Shown in pieces: positions 24,758 through 32,316 of a DNA stretch of 32,438 nt. Numbering within the stretch: position 1 is the stretch's first letter; every line of letters begins with the position of its first letter. The notes under the pieces are model-generated. The model had not been told where the DNA came from, searched no databases, and saw only the letters and a list, made by a program, of their open reading frames with translations. Source of the DNA: Desulfuromonadaceae bacterium. GTDB taxonomy: Bacteria; Desulfobacterota; Desulfuromonadia; Desulfuromonadales; JAHYIW01. The DNA is taken from the NCBI GenBank assembly GCA_019429445.1, contig JAHYIW010000030.1:1-32438 (forward strand), given 5' to 3'. A program made the position numbers and the translations under genes.

Positions 24758-25429
24758 ATGAAAATCATTGCTGTTATTGGCAGCCCGCGCGGCATGCAGG
24801 GAAATACCGGGCGGCTGCTCGAAGGAGTCCTTGCCGGGGCCGGGGAGGCCGGGGCCGACACGGAAACTCTTTCCCTGGCAACACTCAACGTCAAGCCCTG
24901 TGTCGCCTGCGATCTCTGTCATCGCACCGGGGTCTGTAATATCAAGGACGACTACGAAGCAATTAAGGAAAAACTGCTCGCCGGTGACGGCTTCATTCTG
25001 GCCAGTCCCAATTATATTGTCAGCGTCTCCGCCCAGATGAAAGCATTTTTCGATCGCTGCAACGGCCTGATTCATTGCCAGACCCTCGAAGGAAAATATG
25101 CCGCTGTCGTTGAAACCTCGGGGGGGGGTGAGGACAAGTTTGTGCTGAACTACATGGAACGTTTCACCCAGCTGCTCGGTGCGTCATCAGTCGGTGGCGT
25201 TGGCTCGCATACCAGCGGTGCGCGCACTTTTCCCGAAGAAGAAGCACTCTTCGCACACGCCGCACAGCTGGGACGCGAACTATGTCGCTGCATTGAGGAG
25301 AAACAGACCTTCCCCAATCAGCAAATTTTTCGCGACAACATCAAGGCACGCATGATGACACTGGTTGAAATGATGCGCGATGACTGGATTTTTGAACGGG
25401 ACTATTGGGCAACTAAATCGACCGACTGA
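24758..25429 (+). CDS. Iron-sulfur flavoprotein, NADPH-dependent FMN reductase family (second copy)
   Basis: A 223-aa flavodoxin-fold protein with the FMN-phosphate loop GSPRGMQGNT (8-17) and four cysteines C48, C51, C54 and C60 spaced CX2CX2CX5C, the spacing reported for Methanosarcina Isf, which binds one [4Fe-4S] cluster. ASPNYIVSVSAQMKAFFDR is the second flavin segment. It is a paralogue of the protein at 4785, with a longer C-terminal helix. Its role is probably electron transfer in anaerobic or oxygen-stress metabolism; partner unknown. GGAGGA precedes the ATG at 8 nt. A terminator follows directly, so it is monocistronic. Confidence 0.85.
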   Translation: MKIIAVIGSPRGMQGNTGRLLEGVLAGAGEAGADTETLSLATLNVKPCVACDLCHRTGVCNIKDDYEAIKEKLLAGDGFILASPNYIVSVSAQMKAFFDRCNGLIHCQTLEGKYAAVVETSGGGEDKFVLNYMERFTQLLGASSVGGVGSHTSGARTFPEEEALFAHAAQLGRELCRCIEEKQTFPNQQIFRDNIKARMMTLVEMMRDDWIFERDYWATKSTD

Positions 25430-25443
25430 CACCGCTCCGGCAA

Positions 25444-25462
25444 GGGCAAAATTGCCCGTTTT
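25444..25462 (+). terminator. Terminator of the flavoprotein gene
   Basis: GGGCAA (25444-25449) and TTGCCC (25452-25457) form a tight hairpin followed by GTTTT, 14 bp after the stop codon. Confidence 0.6.
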
Positions 25463-25474
25463 CAACTATTTACC

Positions 25475-25504
25475 TTGACATAAGGCCTGCACCACTGCTA
25501 CCGT
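25475..25504 (+). promoter_or_regulatory. Promoter of the helicase leader
   Basis: A perfect TTGACA (25475-25480), an 18-bp spacer and TACCGT (25499-25504) preceded by TGC, an extended -10 arrangement. Transcription from it would run into the terminator at 25552 about 40-70 nt later, before reaching the helicase gene. Confidence 0.5.
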
Positions 25505-25551
25505 GGCGAAGTATGACCGCAGTTTTTAGATGAAACAACCAAATCATCGCA

Positions 25552-25580
25552 GGCCCCGGTATACCCGCCGGGGCCTTTTT
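25552..25580 (+). terminator. Strong terminator in the leader of the DEAD-box helicase gene
   Basis: GGCCCCGG (25552-25559) pairs with CCGGGGCC (25568-25575) around an 8-nt loop, followed directly by five T. It lies after the -35/-10 pair at 25475 and 56 bp before the helicase ATG. The preceding flavoprotein gene already has its own terminator, so this one is placed like a transcription attenuator, or as the end of a short independent RNA of about 70 nt. Confidence 0.75.
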
Positions 25581-25635
25581 ATTAATGAGCTGTCAGCATT
25601 TAACATGTTCAAGCAGCTCACAGCAAAGGAACACC

Positions 25636-26913
25636 ATGCAATTTAACCAGTTTAATTTCCACCCCAAAGTCACAAGCGGTATTACCACCGCCGGCTATGT
25701 CACGCCCACTCCGATTCAGGCGCAAGCTATCCCCAAAGTCATGCAAGGTCTTGATGTGATGGGCCTGGCGCAAACCGGCACCGGAAAAACCGCAGCCTTC
25801 GCCCTGCCGATCCTCCATCGGTTGATGGATGGCGGGCGCAAATCCGTCCGCGCTTTGGTGATCGCACCGACCCGCGAGCTGGCAGAACAGATCCATACGT
25901 CATTTGAGCAGTTTGGTGCCGCGACCGGGCTGCGCAGTATCACCATCTACGGAGGGGTCGGTTTTGGGCCACAGGCCAAAAAACTGAAGCAGGGGGCGGA
26001 AATCGTCGTTGCCTGCCCCGGTCGACTCCTTGACCATATTCAGCAAAAAACCATCGACCTCGCGCGGATTGACGTTCTGGTCCTCGACGAAGCCGATCAA
26101 ATGTTTGACATGGGGTTTTTCCCTGACATCCGCAAGATTCTTTCCCACTTGCCAAAGCGTCGCCAGACGCTGCTCTTTTCGGCCACCATGCCGAATGAAA
26201 TCCGCAAGCTGGCACACGAGGTGTTGAATAACCCGGAAACCGTCCAGGTCGCCACCGCCGCTCCGGCCGACACGGTCAGTCACGCCCTCTATCCGGTCCC
26301 GCAGCACCTGAAGGCTGATCTGCTGCTGGAACTGCTCCGCCACACCGACACCGACTCGGTACTGGTCTTTACCCGCACCAAACATCGCGCCAAACGGCTC
26401 GGTGAAAAACTCACCGGCAGCGGCTACCAGGCCGCCTCGTTGCAGGGAAACCTGTCCCAGTCACGCCGTCAGGAGGCCCTTGACGGGTTTCGCAGCGGCA
26501 AATATCAGGTACTCGTTGCCACCGATATCGCCGCCCGCGGCATTGACGTTTCGCAAATTTCACATGTGGTTAATTTTGATATCCCCAATACCCCGGAAGC
26601 CTATATCCATCGCATCGGTCGGACCGGTCGTGCGACACGCACCGGCGATGCCTTTACCATGGTCACCGGTGAAGACACGGCGATGATCCGCGCCATCGAA
26701 AAGACCCTCGGGGGGACTATCGAGCGCCGCAAGGTGGATAACTTCAACTACAGTGTCGCTGCGCCCCTCAAGCAGGAGCAACCGCCACGGCGCCCACGGC
26801 AGCAGCCGACAAGTCGCAAACCGGCGACCAAAGTCAGCGGCAGCGAGGGAGCCAAACAAGCTCAACGCCGCCGCCCGCCAAGTCGTACAACGTCGCCAGC
26901 GCGCGTCGGCTAG
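25636..26913 (+). CDS. rhlE: DEAD-box ATP-dependent RNA helicase, RhlE type
   Basis: A 425-aa RNA helicase. All motifs are visible in order: Q motif PTPIQAQAIP, I AQTGTGKT, Ia PTRELAEQ, GG, Ib CPGRLLD, II DEAD, III SAT, V TDIAARGIDV and VI HRIGRTGRA. A basic, low-complexity tail (about 375-425, rich in Arg, Pro and Gln) would bind RNA. The short core and tail fit the RhlE subgroup, which acts in ribosome assembly, RNA decay and cold adaptation. AAAGGA lies 5 nt before ATG 25636; 17 upstream in-frame codons overlap the leader. The gene lies behind a promoter-terminator leader, suggesting attenuation control, and ends at a bidirectional terminator. Confidence 0.93.
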   Translation: MQFNQFNFHPKVTSGITTAGYVTPTPIQAQAIPKVMQGLDVMGLAQTGTGKTAAFALPILHRLMDGGRKSVRALVIAPTRELAEQIHTSFEQFGAATGLRSITIYGGVGFGPQAKKLKQGAEIVVACPGRLLDHIQQKTIDLARIDVLVLDEADQMFDMGFFPDIRKILSHLPKRRQTLLFSATMPNEIRKLAHEVLNNPETVQVATAAPADTVSHALYPVPQHLKADLLLELLRHTDTDSVLVFTRTKHRAKRLGEKLTGSGYQAASLQGNLSQSRRQEALDGFRSGKYQVLVATDIAARGIDVSQISHVVNFDIPNTPEAYIHRIGRTGRATRTGDAFTMVTGEDTAMIRAIEKTLGGTIERRKVDNFNYSVAAPLKQEQPPRRPRQQPTSRKPATKVSGSEGAKQAQRRRPPSRTTSPARVG

Positions 26914-26948
26914 AACTCACGACCCGGCAAGATTCCGCATTAATCGCT

Positions 26949-26987
26949 AAAAGGGCAGGTTGCTACTAATCAGCAACCTGCCCTTTT
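26949..26987. terminator. Bidirectional terminator after the helicase gene
   Basis: AAAAGGGCAGGTTGCT (26949-26964) and AGCAACCTGCCCTTTT (26972-26987) are perfectly complementary (16 bp) around ACTAATC. The T-run is four bases and is matched by A on the other side. Confidence 0.85.
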
Positions 26988-27040
26988 GTGACTCGAACAG
27001 GGATCGCGATAAGATTGATGTGGCACCGATTGTTTTGATC

Positions 27041-27049
27041 TGCTATAAT
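27041..27049 (+). promoter_or_regulatory. Extended -10 promoter for the ketoacyl synthase gene
   Basis: TGCTATAAT: a consensus TATAAT (27044-27049) with the TGn extension, 103 bp before the ATG. No -35 is recognisable, which is acceptable for an extended -10 promoter. Confidence 0.55.
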
Positions 27050-27152
27050 TTCTCATTAGTTTTTCTGCCAGAAGCAATCAACGTCAACAGTCCGCGGCCA
27101 TTTACTTGCCCTTTCCCGCAGGGGACATCCTGCGCAAAAAAGGAAAAAGATC

Positions 27153-28073
27153 ATGCTCGGTATAGAACAAATCGGCACCTATATCCCGTCTCAGCGCATC
27201 TCCAATTATGATCGTCAGGAACAGTTCGGCATCGATTCACACTTCATCGAAAAAAAGATCGGGGTGCGTTCCGTCTCGCGCAAGAGCGCCCAGGAAGAAA
27301 CTTCCGATCTCGGACAACGGGCGGTGGAATCCCTTGTAAAACGCAGCGGCCTCGATCTCGCTACGGTCGAATTGCTGGTCGTCGTCACCCAGACCCCCGA
27401 CTACCCGATCCCCCACACTTCGGCCATTCTTCACGGACGGTTGGGCCTCGATACACAGTGCGCCTGTTTCGATATCTCCCTGGGTTGTTCCGGTTTCGTC
27501 TACGGACTGTCGGTAGTGAAATCATTCATGGAGAGCAACGGCCTGAAACGCGGAATCCTGGTCACGGCTGATCCTTACTCCAAGGTTGTAAACCCGGACG
27601 ACAAGAACACCACCTTGCTGTTCGGTGACGCCGCCGCCGCGACCCTTATCTCCGATCATCCCGTCCTTGTTCCCGGCGCCTTTACCTTTGGCAGCATGGG
27701 GGCCGAGTACGATAAACTCATCTGTCGCGACGGTGTGCTGTCGATGAACGGCAGAGCGGTCTTTAACTTTGCGGCCAAACAGATCCCCGGCGATCTGCGT
27801 CTGATGGCAGAGAAAAACAATATTGCCCTGGAGAAGATCGACCGCTTTCTGCTCCACCAGGGGAGCCTGATCATCGTCGAGACGATTACCGCGAAACTCG
27901 GCCTGGAACCGGGACGGGTCCCCTTTTCTGCCGGTGATTTTGGTAACAGTTGTTCCTCGACAATTCCCATCCTGCTCATTGATGAAATCGACGATCCGAC
28001 CGTAAAGACCATCGCTGTCAGCGGCTTCGGCGTTGGCCTTTCCTGGGCAAGCACCTTGCTTCGCCGGGTCTGA
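27153..28073 (+). CDS. FabH-like 3-oxoacyl-ACP synthase III family protein
   Basis: A 306-aa thiolase-fold condensing enzyme. The catalytic triad is visible: C112 in ISLGCSGFVYGL, H235 in LLHQGS and N265 in FGNSCSSTIP. FabH proper initiates fatty-acid synthesis from acetyl-CoA and malonyl-ACP. This protein is somewhat shorter, stands outside any fab cluster, and has LLHQGS rather than the usual VPHQAN-type context, so it may be a specialised ketoacyl synthase (surface lipid, sugar acyl group or secondary metabolite). AAGGA precedes the ATG at 27153. An extended -10 promoter lies upstream and a strong terminator downstream, so it is monocistronic. Confidence 0.85.
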   Translation: MLGIEQIGTYIPSQRISNYDRQEQFGIDSHFIEKKIGVRSVSRKSAQEETSDLGQRAVESLVKRSGLDLATVELLVVVTQTPDYPIPHTSAILHGRLGLDTQCACFDISLGCSGFVYGLSVVKSFMESNGLKRGILVTADPYSKVVNPDDKNTTLLFGDAAAATLISDHPVLVPGAFTFGSMGAEYDKLICRDGVLSMNGRAVFNFAAKQIPGDLRLMAEKNNIALEKIDRFLLHQGSLIIVETITAKLGLEPGRVPFSAGDFGNSCSSTIPILLIDEIDDPTVKTIAVSGFGVGLSWASTLLRRV

Positions 28074-28093
28074 CCGGGCACCAGCAGATCGAT

Positions 28094-28130
28094 AAAAAAG
28101 GCCGTCTGTTTTACCACAGACGGCCTTTTT
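28094..28130. terminator. Bidirectional terminator after the ketoacyl synthase gene
   Basis: AAAAAGGCCGTCTGT (ending 28109) and ACAGACGGCCTTTTT (28116-28130) pair perfectly around a 6-nt loop. The T-run points along the plus strand and the A-run supplies the same for the minus strand. Confidence 0.88.
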
Positions 28131-28152
28131 AGGTGAGCTTTGCACCGAGTAC

Positions 28153-28304
28153 CCTGTAACCCATAATCTTTCGCATCTTGCTTGTTCTTTACCGCGTCAG
28201 CTACGTTCCGATTTCAGCTGTTTAGCTACGCTAGGCAACAGAAATCGCGCCTTGCTGACACGTCAAAGCCCTGCGCAATCCCTCGAAATCCTATGGGTTA
28301 CAGG
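28153..28304. repeat. 152-bp nested palindromic intergenic element
   Basis: Outer arms CCTGTAACCCAT (28153-28164) and ATGGGTTACAGG (28293-28304) are perfectly complementary. Inside are CGCGTCAGC (28193-28201) against GCTGACACG (28254-28262), CGATTTC (28209-28215) against GAAATCG (28241-28247), CTGTT/AACAG and TAGC/GCTA around a 3-nt tip. The whole forms one nearly continuous long hairpin. No other copy is seen in this window, and the sequence is unlike the 151-bp element. It lies between convergent genes, ending 7 bp from the Bax-inhibitor stop. Confidence 0.75.
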
Positions 28305-28311
28305 CTGCTAG

Positions 28312-29010
28312 TCAGCGGCGATTGCCGAAGATCCGCAGCAACATCAGAAACAAATTGATAAAGTCGAGATAGAGCCGCAGCGCCCCCATGATCGCACCCT
28401 TGTGATAGTCCTCTGCGCTGCTGAAACCTTGCGCGGCCAGCTGCTTGATTTTGTGGGTATCGTAGGCGGTGAGGCCGACAAAAACGATGACCCCGCAAAA
28501 AGTTGACACCCAGTAGACCATCGAACTCTGCATAAAGATGTTGACCACCGAGGCAATCACCACGCCGATCAACCCCATGAACAGAAAGCTCCCCCACGAA
28601 CTGAGATCTTTTTTGGTCAGGTAGCCGTATGCGCTCATGGCGCCGAACGTTCCGGCGGTGATCATGAAGGTCGAAACAATTGAGCTTTTGGTATAGACGA
28701 GAAAAATCGACGCAAACGTCACGCCGTTGAGGGCCGAGTAGGCCAGAAACATCAGCGTGGCGGTTTTGGCACTGAGCTTGGTGATCGCCGCACTCAGCCA
28801 GATCACCAGTCCGAGCTCACCAAGAATCAACCCGTAAAAAACCATTTTGTTGCCAAAAATCAGTTCCAGCAGGGTGGTGCTGCTGAGCGTCACATACGCC
28901 GCCAATGCAGTCAGCAGCAAGCCGCACCCCATCCAGGTGTAGACCTGACGGAAAAAATCGGCCGGAACGGCAATGGCGCGGGTTGCGGTATAGTTGAGCG
29001 GTGTTTCCAT
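28312..29010 (-). CDS. Bax inhibitor-1/YccA family membrane protein
   Basis: A 232-aa inner-membrane protein with about seven hydrophobic segments and the family signatures: an Ala/Gly-rich first helix after FFRQVYTWM, YSALNGVTFASIFLVYT, and near the end FVGLTAYDTHKIKQL, which carries the conserved Asp, then a final helix FINLFLMLLRIFG. YccA-type proteins modulate FtsH proteolysis and BsYetJ is a pH-sensitive calcium-leak channel; which role applies here is unknown. GGAG 6 nt before ATG 29010 supports this start over codons upstream. It is 22 bp downstream of the yehS-like gene on the same strand, so probably co-transcribed. Confidence 0.92.
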   Translation of the reverse strand: METPLNYTATRAIAVPADFFRQVYTWMGCGLLLTALAAYVTLSSTTLLELIFGNKMVFYGLILGELGLVIWLSAAITKLSAKTATLMFLAYSALNGVTFASIFLVYTKSSIVSTFMITAGTFGAMSAYGYLTKKDLSSWGSFLFMGLIGVVIASVVNIFMQSSMVYWVSTFCGVIVFVGLTAYDTHKIKQLAAQGFSSAEDYHKGAIMGALRLYLDFINLFLMLLRIFGNRR

Positions 29011-29032
29011 GGGCATCTCCAACGTTGTAAGG

Positions 29033-29509
29033 TTAACTCTTGTCGCAAAGATTATCGCGATATTTCAGCTGAATGCCTTTCAGGAACTTGCGCAGCACCT
29101 GATCCTGACATTCGCGGTAATGTTTGTGCTCTGTGTTGCGAAAGAAAGCGCTGAGTTCGTGCTTGCCGATGCGCATCCCGGCCAGTGCCATGAGCTCCAG
29201 AATATCATCATCTTTCAACTCCAGGGCAATTTTCAGTTTCCGAAAAACAAGGTTGTTGGTCAGCCGCTGTTCCGGCATCGGCTGCACACCCTCTTTTTTG
29301 CCGCGCCGATCGATAATAAAACCGTTCAAAAAGGTTGCCAGCTGCACGTCACGGCAGTCCTGAAACGCCGGGTCCTCGTCTTTTTTGAGCCAGGCACTGA
29401 TCTGTTCGCGGGTGACCTCATGAGCAGCCAGAGCAAAGGTGGCGATCATCCCCGCGTCACTCAAATCAAAAGCATAGCGGAGACGGCGCAGAATATCGTT
29501 ATTCGTCAC
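29033..29509 (-). CDS. yehS: DUF1456 family protein (YehS homologue)
   Basis: A 158-aa cytoplasmic protein made of two similar halves: NDILRRLRYAFDL...AWLKK...FLNGFI, and again LVFRKLKIALEL...FRNTEHKHYRECQDQVLRKFLKG. This is the duplicated DUF1456 arrangement of E. coli YehS, with the RECxDQxLRxFLxG ending. Function not established. The GTG start at 29509 has GGAG at 7-nt spacing; a TTG two codons earlier is less likely. It is upstream of the Bax-inhibitor gene in a probable two-gene operon. Confidence 0.88.
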   Translation of the reverse strand: MTNNDILRRLRYAFDLSDAGMIATFALAAHEVTREQISAWLKKDEDPAFQDCRDVQLATFLNGFIIDRRGKKEGVQPMPEQRLTNNLVFRKLKIALELKDDDILELMALAGMRIGKHELSAFFRNTEHKHYRECQDQVLRKFLKGIQLKYRDNLCDKS

Positions 29510-29710
29510 AAGCAAACTCCAATCGAATCAGTATCAGTAGCATGAGCCCATCGAAGAGCTTAGTCGATTTTTCGGCAAAAAGGAACCTTTTCGCGCTGCC
29601 CCTCTGCCGGTGCCGATAACGACCGGCCATGATTCAACTGGTATCGGCGGCGATAGTGCGCTAGTCTGCTGATGAGTGGTTTTCCATGGAACCCCGACGG
29701 AGAATTTGCA

Positions 29711-30052
29711 ATGGAATTATTTCTCAGCAAGACGACGATGGCGATCATCCTCTTTTTATGTGCCGGAATCATCCAATCGTTCTGCTACATGAACAAACGC
29801 CTCCCCGCCGGGCGGCGCTCGCCGGTCTATCCCACGGAATCCGGCAAGGCGACGCTGCTGAATTTGTCATGGATCTTTCAGGCGGTCATCGCTACGGTCA
29901 TGACCATGCCCGAGGGGCCGGTTCGGCTGGGGGTGACGCTGGCCAGCTACTTTCTGGTGTTGCCCTTCGTGGTTCAGATCCCGATGGCCCGCATGCTTGG
30001 GTTCAAGAGTTTCCGAGAGTATATGGCCGTTGTCGATGGGCGAAAAAAATAG
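29711..30052 (+). CDS. Small hypothetical membrane protein
   Basis: A 113-aa protein with three hydrophobic segments: AIILFLCAGIIQSFCYM near the N-terminus, LLNLSWIFQAVIATVMTM in the middle and VTLASYFLVLPFVVQIPMA near the C-terminus, separated by short charged loops (NKRLPAGRRSPVYPTESGKAT). I do not recognise the family. ATG 29711 is preceded by ACGGAG at about 8 nt; an earlier in-frame ATG at 29672 has weaker support. It is convergent with the truncated ABC exporter gene, whose stop lies 20 bp away. Codon use looks native, so it is probably a real gene. Confidence 0.6.
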   Translation: MELFLSKTTMAIILFLCAGIIQSFCYMNKRLPAGRRSPVYPTESGKATLLNLSWIFQAVIATVMTMPEGPVRLGVTLASYFLVLPFVVQIPMARMLGFKSFREYMAVVDGRKK

Positions 30053-30071
30053 CGTCAGGTACGGATGATGC

Positions 30072-30251
30072 TCAACGATACCTCTCTGCCTGCAAGGTGA
30101 AGAGGTAGGCGTACTGCCCGCCAAGAGACATCAGCTCGGCATGACTCCACCGCTCGACGATCCGCCCCTTAGCGATGACAACAATCTGATCGGCCATGCG
30201 CACAGTGGAGAAGCGGTGGGAGATCAGCACCGTCATCTTGCCACGACTTAA
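30072..30251 (-). pseudogene. 3' end of ABC exporter ATPase gene, cut by insertion sequence
   Basis: The minus strand encodes the last ~59 residues of an ABC transporter nucleotide-binding domain: LSRGKMTVLISHRFSTVRMAD, with the H-loop histidine, then QIVVIAKGRIVERWSHAEL, the usual D-loop-distal strand of exporter (MsbA/ABCB-like) ATPases, and a short C-terminus ending at a TGA (30072-30074). The 5' part, with Walker A/B and the membrane domain, is missing, because the IS begins at TTAA in the LS codons. The sequence on the other side of the IS does not continue the gene, so this is more than a simple clean insertion, or the remainder lies elsewhere in the assembly. Confidence 0.85.
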
Positions 30252-32316
30252 CCCACATTTAACACCCTGAATTATTTCTCCTGTAAAAACGGGATATTAC
30301 CATTTAAAAAAATCCGTCTGGCACTACATTCGCGTTTTTAAGCATCAGTTAATCAGTTTTTGGATTCCTCCCGGCGCGGCAGACAGGCCCAAGACGTCAT
30401 AGAGTCTCTTCAGTTTCGGTTCAGCGACCGTGGCCTTGCGGACATGGAGAGTTCGGCCATCCCGTTGCTTGAATGTCGCGGTAACCCGTTGCTGCACCGA
30501 AAAGGTCTCCCGTAATGTGCTCCAGCTATCCACGATGTCCCCGGTTTTCAGCTTTTGCCGCAGCGCCTGAACCGCTTGGTAGGCCAAAACGGTGATAAAC
30601 AGATGCCCTTCGGCCCGTTCTTCCTTGTGGTGATAGACCGGTCGTAACCCCAATTCTGATTTCAGGCTGCGAAAGACCGCTTCCAGATCGGTCAGCATGG
30701 TGTAGGTCCGCCATAAGGTGGCCTCATCCCAGTTCAGCTCGTTGGTGCGCAGGCAATAGACACCCGGGTGGGTCAGGAGTGTCCCGTCCACCGGCTGCTT
30801 TTCCCAGCTAAGGGCGACGGCGTTGGTGCCACTTTCATCCAGGATCAGCTCGACTGTGTAATGCTGCCCGATCCCGTGACTCTTCGCCTTGAGGCGCCCA
30901 ATCCTTTGCAGCAACTTCTCCGGCCGCTTCTCGTTGCGGGGTTTCTGGAGCCCTTCGGCCAGTTTGGTGAGCCCTTCTTCAAAGCGCCGGGTGAACTGTT
31001 CGGCCATCGCCGTCTCTTTCTCCTGGCGCTCTGGGGAGTGGCAGTACAGACGCACTTCCTTGCCGCCCTCGCTGAGAACCCGCTGAATCCGGATGGTCTG
31101 CTCGGATGCCGTGGTCGTTGCTACCGCCTGACTCTCGTCAAACTGACGCCTGCGCTCGCGACTGACCACCAGGTAGCGGTAATGATGTTCCACCAGCCAG
31201 GCGATATTGGCCTCGGTAGCGATCCCGGCGTCCATCACGACCAGTGCCCCCGGCGGGGTATCGAGCCCCCGCAGCATCCCTTCGAGGGTTTTCCCCTCAG
31301 AAACATTGCCCTCGAACATCTGTGAGCGCCGCACGAACCCGCTGCCGTCCAGCACCAATCCCAGAGTCACCAGCGGGCAGTCGCTTCGCTTCTCCTTGGA
31401 GCGACCACGGCGCGCCTTGGCATTGCCGGCCATCTCCCCTTCAAAATAGGTGTTGGTCAGATCGTAAAGGGTCACCGTTTCAGGAATCGTGAAGAGACTT
31501 TGGATTCGCGGAAACAGAGCTTCCTCAATGGCCTGCCGATGCCGCACCAGCAAATCGGACACCCGATACAAACGCATCAGCGGCATGGCTTCAAAATCGG
31601 TATCCAGAAGCTCGCCCAGAGCGCTGCGCTCCGTCAGCCAGCGATAGGTGGCCAGTTCACTTCCGGGGGCGGCCATCCGGCCGATGATGCTTCCCAGCGC
31701 CGCAGCCCTCTGGACACCATTGAACCCGACAGATTCAAGGATCTGCGGCATCTCCAGCCAGGAAAGAGCGCTCAATCCGACGTGCTCCACTCCGACCGAG
31801 CGAGGACGGACCAGTTCCAGAGAGTCGATATCGACTTCCTGATACTCCACTTCGGAACTCTCTTGAACCGGAGCGGCCGGTGCACTGAGAACCACAAGAC
31901 GTGCGGCATAACGCTGGGCCTCAACCTCAACCTCGGCGGATTCAGGCAAAAATGCTTCTTGTCCGGAGAGGATCTGATCAATCCGCGCACACAGCTGAGG
32001 CCAATGTTCCTTCGGCAGGGAAAAGTTCCTCCCCAGGTTCAGCAAAGTGCGTTGCTTGACCTTCGTACCGACCCGCTCCGAGGCGACCAGGCGAAAGGTG
32101 TAGTAGTCTTCGCCATTTTTTGAGCTTCTGGTTTTTGTTTGTCGAATATACATGGAGACAGGGTGGCACAAGCCAGACTTCATGTCAACAACAAAATACT
32201 TTTTATGGCACTACAATCAAGAGTAAAAAACTAAGTTGCTGAAATCATTTAGTTTATTTTTTGAAAAACCCAAATTTCCCTCAAAATACTAGACAAAATG
32301 TTAAATATGGGTTAAG
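30247..32316 (-). mobile_element. IS1634-family insertion sequence
   Basis: A complete element of about 2.07 kb. The ends share the inverted repeat CTTAACCCAYATTTAACA (left 30247-30264; right as reverse complement of 32299-32316), with one mismatch in 18. Both ends include TTAA (30248-30251 and 32312-32315), which could be part of the repeat or a 4-bp palindromic target duplication; in the latter case the element is 30252-32311. It holds one intact transposase gene. It interrupts an ABC exporter gene on its left and meets the contig-end repeat on its right. Confidence 0.85.
30345..32153 (-). CDS. IS1634-family transposase
   Basis: A 602-aa DDE transposase related to the IS4 superfamily. The N-terminus MYIRQTKTRSSKNGEDYYTF is typical of the family. 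YDLTNTYFEGEMAGN carries the first catalytic Asp, LVVMDAGIATEANIAWL the second, and the C-terminal block TDLEAVFRSLKSELGLRPVYH the Glu with the surrounding Y-R-E-K-type signature; EGHLFITVLAYQAVQALR follows. The frame is intact and full length, so the element may be active. ATG 32153 matches the family start; an ATG 30 nt upstream is also in frame. Neither has a clear Shine-Dalgarno, as expected for low transposase expression. Confidence 0.93.
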   Translation of the reverse strand: MYIRQTKTRSSKNGEDYYTFRLVASERVGTKVKQRTLLNLGRNFSLPKEHWPQLCARIDQILSGQEAFLPESAEVEVEAQRYAARLVVLSAPAAPVQESSEVEYQEVDIDSLELVRPRSVGVEHVGLSALSWLEMPQILESVGFNGVQRAAALGSIIGRMAAPGSELATYRWLTERSALGELLDTDFEAMPLMRLYRVSDLLVRHRQAIEEALFPRIQSLFTIPETVTLYDLTNTYFEGEMAGNAKARRGRSKEKRSDCPLVTLGLVLDGSGFVRRSQMFEGNVSEGKTLEGMLRGLDTPPGALVVMDAGIATEANIAWLVEHHYRYLVVSRERRRQFDESQAVATTTASEQTIRIQRVLSEGGKEVRLYCHSPERQEKETAMAEQFTRRFEEGLTKLAEGLQKPRNEKRPEKLLQRIGRLKAKSHGIGQHYTVELILDESGTNAVALSWEKQPVDGTLLTHPGVYCLRTNELNWDEATLWRTYTMLTDLEAVFRSLKSELGLRPVYHHKEERAEGHLFITVLAYQAVQALRQKLKTGDIVDSWSTLRETFSVQQRVTATFKQRDGRTLHVRKATVAEPKLKRLYDVLGLSAAPGGIQKLIN

